Source: JANXQG01 sp963775975 (GTDB lineage Bacteria > Planctomycetota > Planctomycetia > Pirellulales > Thermoguttaceae). Taken from it: a stretch of DNA of 64,000 bases. Below the pieces are notes generated by a model. It was given only the letters and a program-made list of their open reading frames with translations. It was not told the origin of the DNA and searched no databases. Each line of letters begins with the position of its first letter. The first letter of the stretch is position 1. Both the position numbers and the translations under genes were made by a program. Below are positions 25,692-35,814 of the stretch, one piece after another. The stretch lies in contig CAVZKX010000003.1 in NCBI GenBank assembly GCA_963775975.1, positions 496,001 to 560,000 on the forward strand. Direction: 5' to 3'.

Positions 25692-27461
25692 ATGAAAACC
25701 GCGTTTCCACTAGCGTTTCTTTTCCTTTGCGCCGCATGCGGCGCGGCCCCGGCCGCGGATGCAAAGAAGCCCAACATCATCTTTGTTCTGGCCGACGACC
25801 TGGGCATTGACGGCGTTAGTTGTTACGGCGCCGACACCCATAAGACGCCGCACATCGACGCCCTGGCTGCTTCGGGCTTACGGTTTCAAACCTGTTACGC
25901 GGCGCCCTTGTGCGGCCCCTCGCGTTGCCTCCTTATGACCGGGCGATACGCCTTTCGCACCGGCGGTATCACCAACGGCTCGTGGCGCGCTGGCGGACCG
26001 GGAGCGAAGTCGGCGGACGAGTATCCTATGGCCAAACTCATGAAGCAGGCCGGTTATGCCACCGGACAGGCAGGCAAATGGCGGCAAATCGGCGAGTTGC
26101 CCGGCGACTGGGGCTTCGACGAATTCCTCACCGACAACACGGCCGGCGGCTGGTACTGGCAGACGCGGTACAACAAGAATGGCAAGGAGATTAATCTGCC
26201 CGAGGGCACGTACGGCCCCGACGTCATTCAAGACTTCACGTTCGACTTCCTCCGCCGGCACAAAGACCATCCCTTCTTCTTCTACTACGCCCTGCACCTC
26301 GTGCATGGGCCGATACTCCGGACGCCAGACACCAAGCCCGGCACAACGGATAGCCCCAAGCTCTACGATGACAATATTCGTTACATGGACAAGCAGCTTG
26401 GCGGTCTGATGGATGAGCTTGAGCGGCTTGGGCTGCGTCAGAATACGCTGGTCATTTTCTCCGGCGACAATGGCACCGCCGCCGGCCGCCCATCTCCCGT
26501 CGGTGGCCGCATGATCAACGGCTGGAAGGGGAGCATGTTGGAAGGCGGTTCGCGCGTGCCGTTTATTGCGAATTGGCCCGGTGTGACGCCCAAGGGCAAG
26601 GTTTCTCAAGACATCGTCAGCTTTGCCGATCCTTACGCCACGTTTGCCGAAATCGCCGGCGTGCAGCCGCCGGCGGACTTCAAGACCGACGGCCATAGCA
26701 TCGCCCCGCAGCTTCGCGGCGAAGAGGGCAAGCCGCGCGACTGGGCCTACGTGCAACTCGACGGCCACTGGTTCGTCCGCGAGCCGGGATTCAAGCTCAA
26801 CGAGGCGGGCGGCCTCTTCGATATGAGCGACGCCCCCTTCGTCGAGAAACCGATCGCCCCCGAGAGCGACACGCCGCAGAGCAAGGCCGCGCGGAAGCGG
26901 TTGACGGCAGTGCTCGAGGATCTCAATCCGGCGGGCGGCAAGACGGACAAGGGCGGCCAAGGTCCACGCAGGCGGCAAGTCGCTCGCGGCTCGGCGGCTG
27001 CCACCGGCCCCTGGAAGTCGGGCGACAACTTGCCCGGCGGCCAGGCCCCGGCCATCGGCGGAAAAGCCCTGGAGATCACCGCCGATATCGATCCCGAAGG
27101 GGCGGAAGGCGTGATCGTCACTCAAGGCGGCGGCGCGCGGGGATATGCCATCTACCTGACGAAAGGGAAGCCGGCCTTCACGGTGCGCAAGAACAAGCAG
27201 CCGACGACAATCGTCGGCAAGGAGCCGCTGGGCTCCGGGCACTTCGCCATCAAGGCGACGCTTCACGCCGACGGCGCTATGGCCCTTTTCGTCGACGGCA
27301 AGGAAGTTGCAAACGGAAAGATAGATGGCCTGATCGCCTCGCAACCCGCCGCCGGATTATGGATCGGCGACACCGGCCAGGCCGCAGTCGGCGACTATAC
27401 GGCGCCGAACCCGTTCAAGGGGAAAGTGGCCAACGTCCGCGTCAAGACGAGCGGGGGGTAA
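25692..27461 (+). CDS. Formylglycine-dependent sulfatase with C-terminal laminin G-like domain
   Basis: 589 residues with a signal peptide (FPLAFLFLCAACGAAPAADA). The sulfatase signature C-x-P-S-R is at Cys74 (LCGPSRCLLMTGR), the residue converted to formylglycine. Metal ligands are visible as ADDLGIDG (Asp35-Asp36) and SGDNGTAAG. The sulfatase domain is followed from about 435 by a beta-sandwich domain (ALEITADIDPEGAEGVIVTQ ... ALFVDGKEVANGKI) resembling LamG/ConA-like binding modules. It probably removes sulfate esters from polysaccharides in the periplasm or at the surface. Residues around 415-435 (GGQGPRRRQVARG) look out of register and may hide a compensated frameshift. Confidence 0.92.
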   Translation: MKTAFPLAFLFLCAACGAAPAADAKKPNIIFVLADDLGIDGVSCYGADTHKTPHIDALAASGLRFQTCYAAPLCGPSRCLLMTGRYAFRTGGITNGSWRAGGPGAKSADEYPMAKLMKQAGYATGQAGKWRQIGELPGDWGFDEFLTDNTAGGWYWQTRYNKNGKEINLPEGTYGPDVIQDFTFDFLRRHKDHPFFFYYALHLVHGPILRTPDTKPGTTDSPKLYDDNIRYMDKQLGGLMDELERLGLRQNTLVIFSGDNGTAAGRPSPVGGRMINGWKGSMLEGGSRVPFIANWPGVTPKGKVSQDIVSFADPYATFAEIAGVQPPADFKTDGHSIAPQLRGEEGKPRDWAYVQLDGHWFVREPGFKLNEAGGLFDMSDAPFVEKPIAPESDTPQSKAARKRLTAVLEDLNPAGGKTDKGGQGPRRRQVARGSAAATGPWKSGDNLPGGQAPAIGGKALEITADIDPEGAEGVIVTQGGGARGYAIYLTKGKPAFTVRKNKQPTTIVGKEPLGSGHFAIKATLHADGAMALFVDGKEVANGKIDGLIASQPAAGLWIGDTGQAAVGDYTAPNPFKGKVANVRVKTSGG

Positions 27462-27525
27462 TAACACGGGCGGCGAAAAGAAGTAGAATAACGTAGGCTT
27501 GTCATCTAGAGTTGAGACCCGAGCT

Positions 27526-27810
27526 ATGCAGAAACTCGATTACCGGAATATCGAAAAAGACCCCGCCCGGAGCGGTGGGCAGCCCGTTGTCGGCGGCACT
27601 CGGATACGTGTGGCCACGATTCTGGCCTGCTATCGTCTCGGCATGGGCATCGAGGAAATCGTGCAGCAGTATCCGCATTTGAGGCCAGGCGATGTACACG
27701 ATGCCTTGGCCTACGCCTATGAACATCTTGACGAAATCGACGCCGACTTGGCCGCCGATGATGAAACGACAGTCAAAGCAGCCATGGCGCGACGCGGATT
27801 GGCACGATGA
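27526..27810 (+). CDS. DUF433 family antitoxin
   Basis: 94 residues from ATG 27526. The family pattern is clear: DYRNIEKDP, then SGGQPVVGGTRIRVATILAC, GMGIEEIVQQYPHLRPGDVH and DALAYAYEHLDEID. DUF433 proteins are small HTH antitoxins paired with PIN-like DUF5615 toxins, as here. The gene overlaps the toxin start as ATGA. Confidence 0.9.
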   Translation: MQKLDYRNIEKDPARSGGQPVVGGTRIRVATILACYRLGMGIEEIVQQYPHLRPGDVHDALAYAYEHLDEIDADLAADDETTVKAAMARRGLAR

Positions 27811-28157
27811 CACTGATCCGGCTTTTTACGGATGAAGACGTGTTCGGCGACGTTGCGCCCGCATTGCGCCGAGGAGGGGTAGATGCGGTTTCCACTCCAG
27901 AGGTCGATCGTCTTTCGCAATCGGATGAAGATCAACTCGAATGGGCGACAAGCGACGGCAGGGCGATCATTTCATTTAACGTTGGGCATTTCGCCGAATT
28001 GCACTATCAATGGCTTAGCGAGGGCCGGCACCACGCCGGAATCGTTGTCTCGCAGCAGCGATCGATTGGTGACACGATTCGACGATTGCTTCACTTTGCC
28101 AGTGCGCTCGATGCGGAGACAATGTGTGATCGGATCGAGTATCTTAGCGACTGGTAA
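27807..28157 (+). CDS. DUF5615 PIN-like toxin
   Basis: 116 residues. It starts MTLIRLFTDEDVFGDVAPAL, with conserved acidic residues in the first strand. The second acidic block is DEDQLEWATSDGRAIISFNV, followed by GHFAEL, as expected for the PIN-like DUF5615 family of putative RNases. It is coupled to the DUF433 antitoxin by a four-base overlap. The last 14 bases overlap the end of the convergent Coa1-like gene. Confidence 0.9.
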   Translation: MTLIRLFTDEDVFGDVAPALRRGGVDAVSTPEVDRLSQSDEDQLEWATSDGRAIISFNVGHFAELHYQWLSEGRHHAGIVVSQQRSIGDTIRRLLHFASALDAETMCDRIEYLSDW

Positions 28158-28574
28158 AGCCCTTCAGCAAATCAATCTTCTTCCCACCGCCTGTCTCGAC
28201 GACTGCCGACGTGAACTGCCATTGCCCCGCTTGCTTCTCGGCAATGACATACAACGTGCCTTTCTGCTTCGCTCCGGAAAGCGATATCGCTACGTGCGCG
28301 TCGCCGGCAGCCGGAGTGACCTTGATCGAACCGGTGGCAAGCCAGCCGGCTTCGATCGGTTTGCCTAGCTCGGCGGCGACTTCGGGATTCTGCCGCGCAG
28401 CGCCAAGCCTTCGTTGTAGGCCCAGGAATAGTGCAAGCTGTAAAACACGAAGCCGACCATGCCGCCGCAGCAGCCGAAGCTCAGCACAAACATGCCGAAG
28501 CAGCCCAGCGGCAGGAACAATTTCCAGTTTTGTGACCACCACGACGGCTGAGGATTCAAGCTGATAGGTTCCAT
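28144..28574 (-). pseudogene. Coa1-like cytochrome oxidase assembly family protein, frameshifted
   Basis: Two frames together give a typical bacterial Coa1-family protein. The first (ATG 28574) encodes MEPISLNPQPSWWSQNWKLF and a membrane segment (FLPLGCFGMFVLSFGCCGGM). After a shift near 28398 the other frame continues QNPEVAAELGKPIEAGWLAT, then GTLYVIAEKQAGQWQFTSAV. Family members are single-pass membrane proteins with an N-terminal anchor; the bacterial role is not established. Either the gene is broken or one base is wrong. Confidence 0.75.
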
Positions 28575-28871
28575 CTGAGCCTTGACGCGTCCTAGGAGCG
28601 TCTGCAGTAATTCCGAACGGTAACGCAATTTGTGAAGATACCCGTTTCAATGAATCTAAGCTACCTGAGCTAAGTCAGCGACAGGGTGGCCGGCGTGCCA
28701 AAATTGTAAATCTCGTAGATCGATTCGGAGAATTTGGCGATTTTCTGGCCATTACCGAGCATTCAACTGCAAATTGCACAGGTTTGCGTGGCCAGATTGT
28801 GACCAGTCTATGTGTACGTAAGGGCGACTTGTGATAGAATGTGCCGGTTGTAAAAAACCTCGGAACAAATC

Positions 28872-29528
28872 GTGACCCACTCTTCAGACGATTCATCAAC
28901 CGGCCCGTCTTCTGGACCCGAACAATCTTCCGCGGCAAGTGAGCCGCCTTCACCCGGTCGCGAATCTGACACTCACGTTGACGCCATTCTTGAAGAAGAA
29001 AAACGCGTCGGCGTGGTAGGCGAGGGCGAATCGCTGCCCGAGAACAAGGCCAGCGGCGTCTGGACCACCTGCAAAGGGCTTCTCATCGGCAAGCCGCGCG
29101 ACCTGGGCGACCGATCGCTTTTCCACAGCGTTTCGCTGGTGGCCTTTCTGGCCTGGGTCGGTTTGGGTGCGGACGGGCTTTCGTCGTCATGCTACGGTCC
29201 GCCGGAGTCGTTCGCGCAACTCGGCGAACATGCCCCGTATCTGGCCATCTTCCTCGGCTTGGCGATGGCGGTCACGGTGTTCGTCATCGCCGCTTGTTAC
29301 AGCCACATCATCGAAGAGTTTCCCAGCGGCGGCGGCGGATACCTGGTCGCTTCCAAGCTGCTGGGCAACCACGTCGGCGTGATCTCGGGCTGCGCGCTTT
29401 TGCTCGGACTACGTGCTGACGATCACGGTTTCCATCTGCCGCCGGCGGCGACGCGATCTTCAGCCTCTTTGGCGAACATTTTCAAGCTTGGAAACTGCCA
29501 TGCGAATACCTTGCGATCATCGCCCTGA
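28872..29528 (+). pseudogene. APC family permease, 5' part
   Basis: From a GTG start. About 50 hydrophilic Ser/Glu-rich residues precede the APC core (DLGDRSLFHSVSLVAFLAWV, GLGADGLSSSCYGPPESFAQ, then two further membrane segments and the EEFPSGGGGYLVASKLLG motif). The frame breaks near 29402. A second frame supplies DYVLTITVS, and a further shift near 29434 restores AAGGDAIFSLFGEHFQAWKL. The text is typical of planctomycete and actinobacterial amino-acid permeases. The break is therefore internal to one gene. Confidence 0.78.
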
Positions 29529-29633
29529 TCGTGCTTAATCTCCGCGGCGTGAAGGAATCCGTGCAGGTGCTCATGCCGATTTTCGTCGTGTTTCTCATTA
29601 CACACGCAATCTTAATCCTCGGTTCGGTCGATT

Positions 29634-31031
29634 TTGCACATTGGATCGACGGGCGAAGTGGCCCGGCAGGTTGTTACTGGTCTTCATACGAACGCCACGA
29701 AACCCGGTGTCGGCATCCTTGGCATCCTGGGAATCCTGCTATACGCCTATTCGATGGGCTCCGGCACGTACACGGGAATAGAAGCGGTGTCGAACAGCAT
29801 GCCGGTCATGCGCGAGCCGCGCGTGGACACAGCAAAACGCACGATGCGGTATATGGCCTGGTCGCTGGCATTGACCGCGGGCGGACTGATCATCGCCTAC
29901 CTGCTCTTGAAGATTCAAGCGCCGAAGGAAGGCGAAACGATGAACGGGATGCTGGCCAAGGACTTCGTCCACGCCATCCATCTGCCCGGCTGGGCGGGGG
30001 CCACCTTTGTGCTCATAACTTTGCTGAGCGAAGGCACTCTGCTGTTCGTCGCGGCGCAGGCCGGTTTCATCGACGGCCCGCGCGTGCTGGGCTACATGGC
30101 CCACGACTCGTGGATGCCGCGCTGGTTCGCCAACCTCTCGGAACGGCTGGCGACGCACAACGGCATCATGCTCATGGGCATCGCCGCCTTGGCGGCCTTG
30201 TGGTATACCGGCGGCAGCGTCGATTTGCTCGTGCTCTTCTACTCGATCAACGTGTTTATTACGTTCTCGCTCTCGATGATCGGCATGTGGCGGCACTGGC
30301 GGCAGCAGCGCGGCATAAACCCGCTCTGGCGGCGCCGGGCCGCGCTCTTCGCTTTCGGCACGCTCCTCTGCGTTGGAATCCTCATCAGCAACATCTGGAT
30401 GAAGTTTACCAAGGGCGGCTGGCTCACTGTGGCCGTGACCTTCGCACTAGTCGTCGTTGCCTATTTGATCCATCATTACTACCGTGGAGTCGGCCTGCGG
30501 TTGAAGAAGCTCGACGACACCCTCACGAAGCTCGTCACGCTGCCCGAGCCGAATCAAGCCGAGCCCGATCCCGCCAAGCCCACTGCCGTGATCCTCGTCG
30601 GCGGATACAGCGGACTGGGCGTACACACCATGCTCAATGCCATCCGCTTCGTGCCCGGCTACTTCGCCAACTTCGTTTTCGTGTCCGTGGGCGTGGTCGA
30701 TTCGGGCAATTTCAAGGGCGGCGACGCGGTCGATGCCCTGCGCGACCACACCCAGGCAAACTTGGACAAGTACGTAGCCCTCTCCCGCGGACTCGGCATG
30801 CCGGCCACATCGTATTGGGCCGTCGGTACCGACGCCGTGGACGAGTTGGAACGAGTCTGCCTGGAAGTCAGCCAGGAGTTTCCCAAGTCGACGGTCTTTG
30901 CAGGGCAGCTTGTCTTTCACAAGGAGACTTGGGTCGATCGGTTTTTGCACAATCAGACGGCGTTCTCCTTGCAACGGCGGCTACAGTGGGCCGGGTATCC
31001 GATGGTGATCCTGCCATGCCGGGTGCGCTGA
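29634..31031 (+). pseudogene. APC family permease, 3' part with C-terminal soluble domain
   Basis: 465 residues in a frame that joins the upstream part after another shift near 29635. It has about seven membrane segments (PGVGILGILGILLYAYSMGS, LLVLFYSINVFITFSLSMIG and others) and then a soluble domain of about 150 residues from PTAVILVGGYSGLGVHTMLN to the end. That tail resembles the cytosolic universal-stress-like domains seen in APC and KUP-like transporters. The substrate is unknown; amino acids are the family default. The portion between 29531 and 29634 reads LNLRGVKESVQVLMPIFVVF in yet another frame. Confidence 0.8.
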
Positions 31032-31148
31032 GTCGATTTCGCGGCGGTACCCTTGACAATCGCAGGCCACCGCCCAAAAATTGAGGCAATTGACCGGTGC
31101 GAACCGGCCGCCTCTCTTCACCGGCAACGATCATTGGAGGATCAAGTC

Positions 31149-32492
31149 ATGAAGACTCGCTCGCGGGCGCCCAAGGTCAAAAAGACCAAACATCTCACCC
31201 TGCGCGACCGGCTGTCGCGGCTCAATTATCTGCAAGCTTGCAAGCTTTTGGGACCGGAAGGCGACAAGCTGATTCAGCAGGGGTCGAAATTCGATATCGA
31301 CATCCAGCGCGACGTCTACCTCCGCGGCGATCTCTACCGCGTGAAGTTCGCCGGCATTACGGGCGAAAGGGCTGTGGCCTCGATCACCAAGATGGCCGGG
31401 GCCACGAACCGCCTGAAGTTCAACTGCACGGCCTGCGAGACGATGTGTCACCATGTTGGTGCCGCCGTGTCGCTGGTGCTGGAATACAAGACCGGGCTGG
31501 GCCTGGCCGCGGTGCCCGACGAGAAACGCCCCATGGAGCTTCTCAGCGAACAAGAACTCGTCGAGTTCGCCCTCCGCGAGCGGCAGAAGCGGGCGAAGGA
31601 GGAGAAGTTCCGAGTCACTTCGGCCGATTCCGGCAAACCGTGGACCGATTACACTGTGGCCAGCGCGCTTTCCGGCAAGACCTATCGCGTGGCCCTGCGC
31701 GGCGAGGAGCGAGGCAAGTCGTACTGCTCTTGCCCGGATTTCAAGACGAACACGCTGGGCACCTGCAAGCATGTGCTGCATATGCTCGAACGCGTGCGGC
31801 GGCGCTTTCCGGCGACCGTACGCGCGAAGCCGTATCGCAATCGCGAGACGTTCGTCCATGTGCTCTATGGCGAAGAAATGACGCTGCATCTGCAATTGCC
31901 CGACAAGCCGGATGAGGAAACCGTCAAGCTGGCGGGCCGATTGACCGCCGGTCCGATCGAGGATGCGCGGAAGCTGGTCGAGTTCCTCGGCCAGATGGAC
32001 CGGCTGGGCCACAGTGTGACTGTCTACCCGGACGCCGAGGAACTGATTCAGCGGCAGCTTTTCCAGGATCGAATGTCAAATCGCATGGAATCGATCCGCA
32101 CGAAATCGGCCGATCATCCCCTGCGGACAAAGCTGCTCAAGATTCCGCTGCTGCCCTACCAGCTTGACGGCATCGCCTTTGCCGCCGGCAACGGCCGTGC
32201 GGTGCTGGCCGACGACATGGGGCTGGGCAAGACGATCCAGGGCGTCGGCGCGGCCGAAATGCTCGCCCGCGAGGCCGACATCAGCAAGGTGCTGGTCGTC
32301 TGCCCGGCGTCGCTCAAGTCGCAGTGGCGGAACGAAATCCATCGGTTCTGCGATCGCGACGTGCAGCTTGTCGTGGGCGGCGCTTCGCAACGGGCCGCGC
32401 AGTACGACAACGACTGCTTCTTCACGGTCTGCAACTACGAGCAGGTGCTCCGCGACATCCTGGCGATCGAACGCAGTCACGCTGGGACCTGA
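31149..32492 (+). pseudogene. SWIM zinc-finger SNF2-type helicase, 5' part
   Basis: Starts at ATG 31149 after GGAGGATC. The N-terminal region has a CxxC...CHH cluster (NCTACETMCHHVGA) and a SWIM finger (YCSCPDFKTNTLGTCKH), followed by the SNF2 ATPase core: LPYQLDGIAFAAGNGRAVLA, DDMGLGKTIQG (motif I) and VVCPASLKSQWRNEI. The frame stops at 32492 just before motif II. SWIM-SNF2 proteins are nucleic-acid-dependent ATPases that remodel protein-DNA or protein-RNA complexes. The portion up to about 32470 is intact. Confidence 0.85.
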
Positions 32493-33899
32493 TCATTCTC
32501 GACGAAGGACAGCGGATCAAGAACTGGGAGTCGAAGACCAGCGCGGTCATCAAGGCCTGCAGTCGCCGCTTCGCCCTGGTGCTCACCGGCACGCCGCTGG
32601 AGAATCGGCTCGACGAGCTTTACTCGCGTCGTGCAGTTCGTCGACGATCGCCGGCTGCCGCCCGGCTTTCGCTTCTTTCAACAGCCATCGCGTGGTGGAC
32701 GAAAAGGGCAAGGTGCTGGGCTACAAGAACCTCGATCAGCTTGCGCGAGCGGCTTCGCGGCATCCTGCTCCGCCGCACGCGCGACAGCGTCCTGCAGCGA
32801 GCTTCCGCCGCGGACGACCGAGATCGTCCGCATCCCGCCCACGCGACGAGCAGTCACGCGCTGCACGCCGCGCACATGCAAATCGTGGCTCGATGATCAC
32901 GCGGAAGGCCTATATCTCGCGAGATGGACCTGCTGCGGCTGCAAAAGGCGCTGCTTGATGTGCCGCATGACGGCCGACAGCACGTTCCTGGTCGATAAGC
33001 AGAAGCCCGGCTTCTCCAGCAAGCTGGACTATCTCGACGAACTGTTCGACGGGCTGTTCGCAGGAGGCGGACCGCAAGGTGGTGCTCTTCTCCGAGTGGA
33101 CGACGATGCTCGATCTGATCGAGCCGCTCTTCAAGAGCCGCAAGCTCGACTTCGTGCGGCTCGACGGCAGGTGCCGCAGAAGGAGCGACAGGCCTTGGTC
33201 AATCGCTTCCCGACGGACCCCAAATGCCGGTTGTTCCTGACCACCAATGCCGGCTCGACCGGCTTGAACTTGCAGGCGGCCAATACGGTGATCAACGTCG
33301 ATCTGCCCTGGAATCCGGCCGTGCTGGAACAGCGGATCGCCCGTGCACACCGCATGGGCCAGCAGCAGCCGGTGCAGGTTTACGTGCTGGTGACCGAGGA
33401 GACGATCGAGGAAAAGCTGTTGAATACGCTCTCGGCCAAGCACGAGCTGGCATTGGCCGCGCTCGACCCGGAGTCGGACGTAACGCAGGTCGATCTGGTG
33501 AGCGGCATGGACGAATTGCGAAGCCGGCTGGAGGTGCTCTTGGGCGCACATCCCGAAGCGCCAGTCGATGTAAGCCTGAAACGCGAAGTGGCGGCGGCTG
33601 AAACCGCTTCGAACGCCACGGCCCAGCCTTCGCCCGAACGCCGCGAGCGTGTGGCGGCCGCCGGCGGCGAATTACTTGGCGCAGTCTTCAATTTCCTTGG
33701 CGAACTTGTGGCGAAGGACGCCACGCCGCCGCCTGCCGATAGCTTAGTAAGCCAGGTACGCAGTCGGCTGGATGAGTGCATCGAGCAGGATGGCTCCGGC
33801 CGTCCGAAGTTGACGGTCACGCTGCCCGACCGCGGGGCGCTGGATTCGCTCGCTCAGACTCTGGCGCGGCTGTTGCTTGCGGGCGGCGAAGGCAAATAG
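32473..33899 (+). pseudogene. SWIM-SNF2 helicase, 3' part riddled with frameshifts
   Basis: Conserved SNF2 text continues across alternating frames: LIILDEGQRIKNWESKTSAV (motif II as DEGQ), LVLTGTPLENRLDEL (motif III), VVDEKGKVLGYKNLDQL, RGILLRRTRDSVL, and SSKLDYLDELFDGLFA. From about 33180 a single frame carries GSTGLNLQAANTVINVDLPW and ARAHRMGQQQPVQVY (motifs V and VI) to the stop at 33899. I count about ten single-base shifts between 32473 and 33175 and none on either side. The C-terminus overlaps the end of the convergent metalloprotease gene by 83 bases. Confidence 0.8.
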
Positions 33900-35442
33900 A
33901 GCGATCGATGCCATAGTGCAGCCGGCGCACGAGAGTTATTCCCAGCGCGGTCATAACGAGCGCGGTCGTAGTCGGCTCGGGCACCGTCGCCGGCTCGGAC
34001 TCCGCGACCGGCGGCATCATCGAGCCTGGCACGATGGCTTCATGGAATAACGCCGTATTCACACCAACGCTCAAGTTTGAGCCGTCCTGCAGTGCGCCGA
34101 GATTCGTTACGATCAGCTTGCCGCCCAGAACAGTCGTGCCGCCGTTGAAAGAATTGGCCGTGCCGCTCAGGATCAGCTTCCCGCTATCGCTCTTGATCAG
34201 TCCGCCCGGCCCGCCAAGCGAACCGCTGAGCGTCAATAGGGAGCCAGTGCCGCTAACGATCACGTCCGTATTGGAACTGAGCGTCATGTTCGCGGAGATC
34301 GAGTGGCTCCCGCTGAGCACTTGGATGACGGCGTCGCCCTGGGTCGTCGCCAGTGTCAGCAGCCCTGAACCGCTCAAAGTATAGGAATTGGCATTATCAA
34401 ACGTCAGCGTGCCCGCGGTCGGCGACACATCGAGCGTTATGGTTCTCGGCGCGTTGATCGCGCCGTCGAATACGACCTGGATGCCGCTGCCGCTGGGCAC
34501 GCCATAATTGATCCAGCTTCCCGATCCCGACCAATTGCCGCTGGCGTTCGCGGCCCAGGTCCACTTGTTCGTCGGAATGAGATGGAAGCCAAGCACATCC
34601 ATGACAGCCAGGTCTACGGCGGTCATGTCATTCTTAACGCTGGGAATGCCATACGCGTTGAAAGCGTCGGAGACGGTCCCTGCCCAATCCTGCGGATCGC
34701 TTCCGTTGCCGCCGGGGTTGAAAGTACTCAGGTTCGTCGCGCCGTTGTCCAATGAGAAGTAGATGCCGCTGCCCTTGGTCATGCTCCTTGTGCCCGATGA
34801 AGAGAAGCGAAAGAGGTCATAAGGCAGGTAAATGCCATTGCCTATTTGTTCGCTAAGCCCGTAAATCCTTCCCATCGCTTCGGAGAGCTCATGTTCGGCT
34901 ATGCCGATGAAGTCGTATTCTCCAGGCACGGCTCGATTGTTCGGATCGAACGTGTAGCCGTAGGCGGCGCCGAAAATCACGGTACCGTCGGTCGCGGGAT
35001 TACCCGACGGTAGTCCCATCGCCTTGGCCTCCGCGGTAGGCAGAACATAAATGGCTTCCGGCAAGGGGCTGGTGGCGGGCAGCGAGGAGTAGGCCGCCGC
35101 ATCGTTCGTTGTCGATTGATGACTTGTGAACGCGGTGACCAAGTTGCTGTAGGTGGTCCCGATGAGATTCGTACTGCTTTCTCCCAAGACGGCGGTGTTA
35201 TTTGACGGTGCGGCCGACACGGCGATGCTGAGCGTTATATTGTCGCTAAAGTTGTTCTGAAATTGCTGCACGACGTACGTCATGGCGCTGGTCAAGCTGG
35301 CGGTATTCGCGCCGAAGTCCGCGGCAACGCTCGGATCATAGCTCAAGTTGATCGTCAGCGCGTGTGCCGTGGACGCCGCCGAGGCGAGGGCCGTCAAGAC
35401 AAGAAGTCCACGGCGCAGTGACGACTTCACTTCCTTCCACAT
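33817..35442 (-). CDS. PEP-CTERM exported metalloprotease of the NF038122 type with autotransporter-like repeat
   Basis: 541 residues from ATG 35442, just before a signal peptide (LRRGLLVLTALASAASTAHA). The zinc-protease-like motif is FIGIAEHELSEAMGRIYGL. A pectate-lyase/autotransporter-associated beta region follows (SGSLGGPGGLIKSDSGKLIL, NSFNGGTTVLGGKLIV). The sorting signal VPEPTTTALVMTALGITLVR with basic residues after it is the PEP-CTERM signal, recognised by exosortase for attachment to the extracellular matrix. An extra tail of about 35 residues after RRLHYG, where such proteins normally end, overlaps the SNF2 gene and suggests a lost stop or frameshift. Confidence 0.85.
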   Translation of the reverse strand: MWKEVKSSLRRGLLVLTALASAASTAHALTINLSYDPSVAADFGANTASLTSAMTYVVQQFQNNFSDNITLSIAVSAAPSNNTAVLGESSTNLIGTTYSNLVTAFTSHQSTTNDAAAYSSLPATSPLPEAIYVLPTAEAKAMGLPSGNPATDGTVIFGAAYGYTFDPNNRAVPGEYDFIGIAEHELSEAMGRIYGLSEQIGNGIYLPYDLFRFSSSGTRSMTKGSGIYFSLDNGATNLSTFNPGGNGSDPQDWAGTVSDAFNAYGIPSVKNDMTAVDLAVMDVLGFHLIPTNKWTWAANASGNWSGSGSWINYGVPSGSGIQVVFDGAINAPRTITLDVSPTAGTLTFDNANSYTLSGSGLLTLATTQGDAVIQVLSGSHSISANMTLSSNTDVIVSGTGSLLTLSGSLGGPGGLIKSDSGKLILSGTANSFNGGTTVLGGKLIVTNLGALQDGSNLSVGVNTALFHEAIVPGSMMPPVAESEPATVPEPTTTALVMTALGITLVRRLHYGIDRSICLRRPQATAAPESERANPAPRGRAA

Positions 35443-35814
35443 CCAATAGTTCTCTAAATCGCGAAATGACACGTAGCGATAGCAGTTGCCAATTGAAAAA
35501 GGAAGTGGGGTAATAGGGCAAGCGACTCGCCGGGACATTGGGATGTGATCCCTGCTATTGTAGCTAACGACGTCCATCGGACGCAAATCTCGGTACCGGA
35601 AGTACTTATGGTGGTGAGAATTCTATGTTTGTCCAAGCCAAGTTGGGAATTCGCCCCACACTCAAACCCCGGCCAGCCCTGATTCGCCTGTTTCTCGCCA
35701 CAAACCGTCGCATTTAACCAGTTTTTTGCACAGTTTTTGCACCTGGCTTACAAGGCCTGTGGATAATCTGTTAGTAACCTCGATGCGAAAAGCTCTCAGG
35801 AAAGGATTCCGGCC
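35443..35814. other. Intergenic region before the PHP-glycosyltransferase gene
   Basis: No gene is visible. The part next to the downstream gene is unusually T-rich with a tandem TTTTTGCACAG/TTTTTGCACC pair at about 35720-35742. It also contains the PHO-box-like direct repeat described separately, which overlaps a perfect DnaA-box-like word (TGTGGATAA, 35758-35766). Confidence 0.5.
35757..35774 (+). promoter_or_regulatory. PHO-box-like direct repeat
   Basis: CTGTGGATAATCTGTTAG consists of two CTGT cores exactly 11 bases apart around an A/T-rich linker, the geometry of PhoB boxes (CTGTCAT, 4 bases, CTGTCAT). Only the CTGT cores and one further base match the consensus. It ends 40 bases before the start codon of the PHP-glycosyltransferase gene. 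Confidence 0.3.

Noticed and set aside
35758..35766. Replication origin marked by the DnaA-box-like word TGTGGATAA
   Set aside because: It is a single box and no dnaA, dnaN, parA or gidA gene is in the window. The word also overlaps the PHO-box-like pair.
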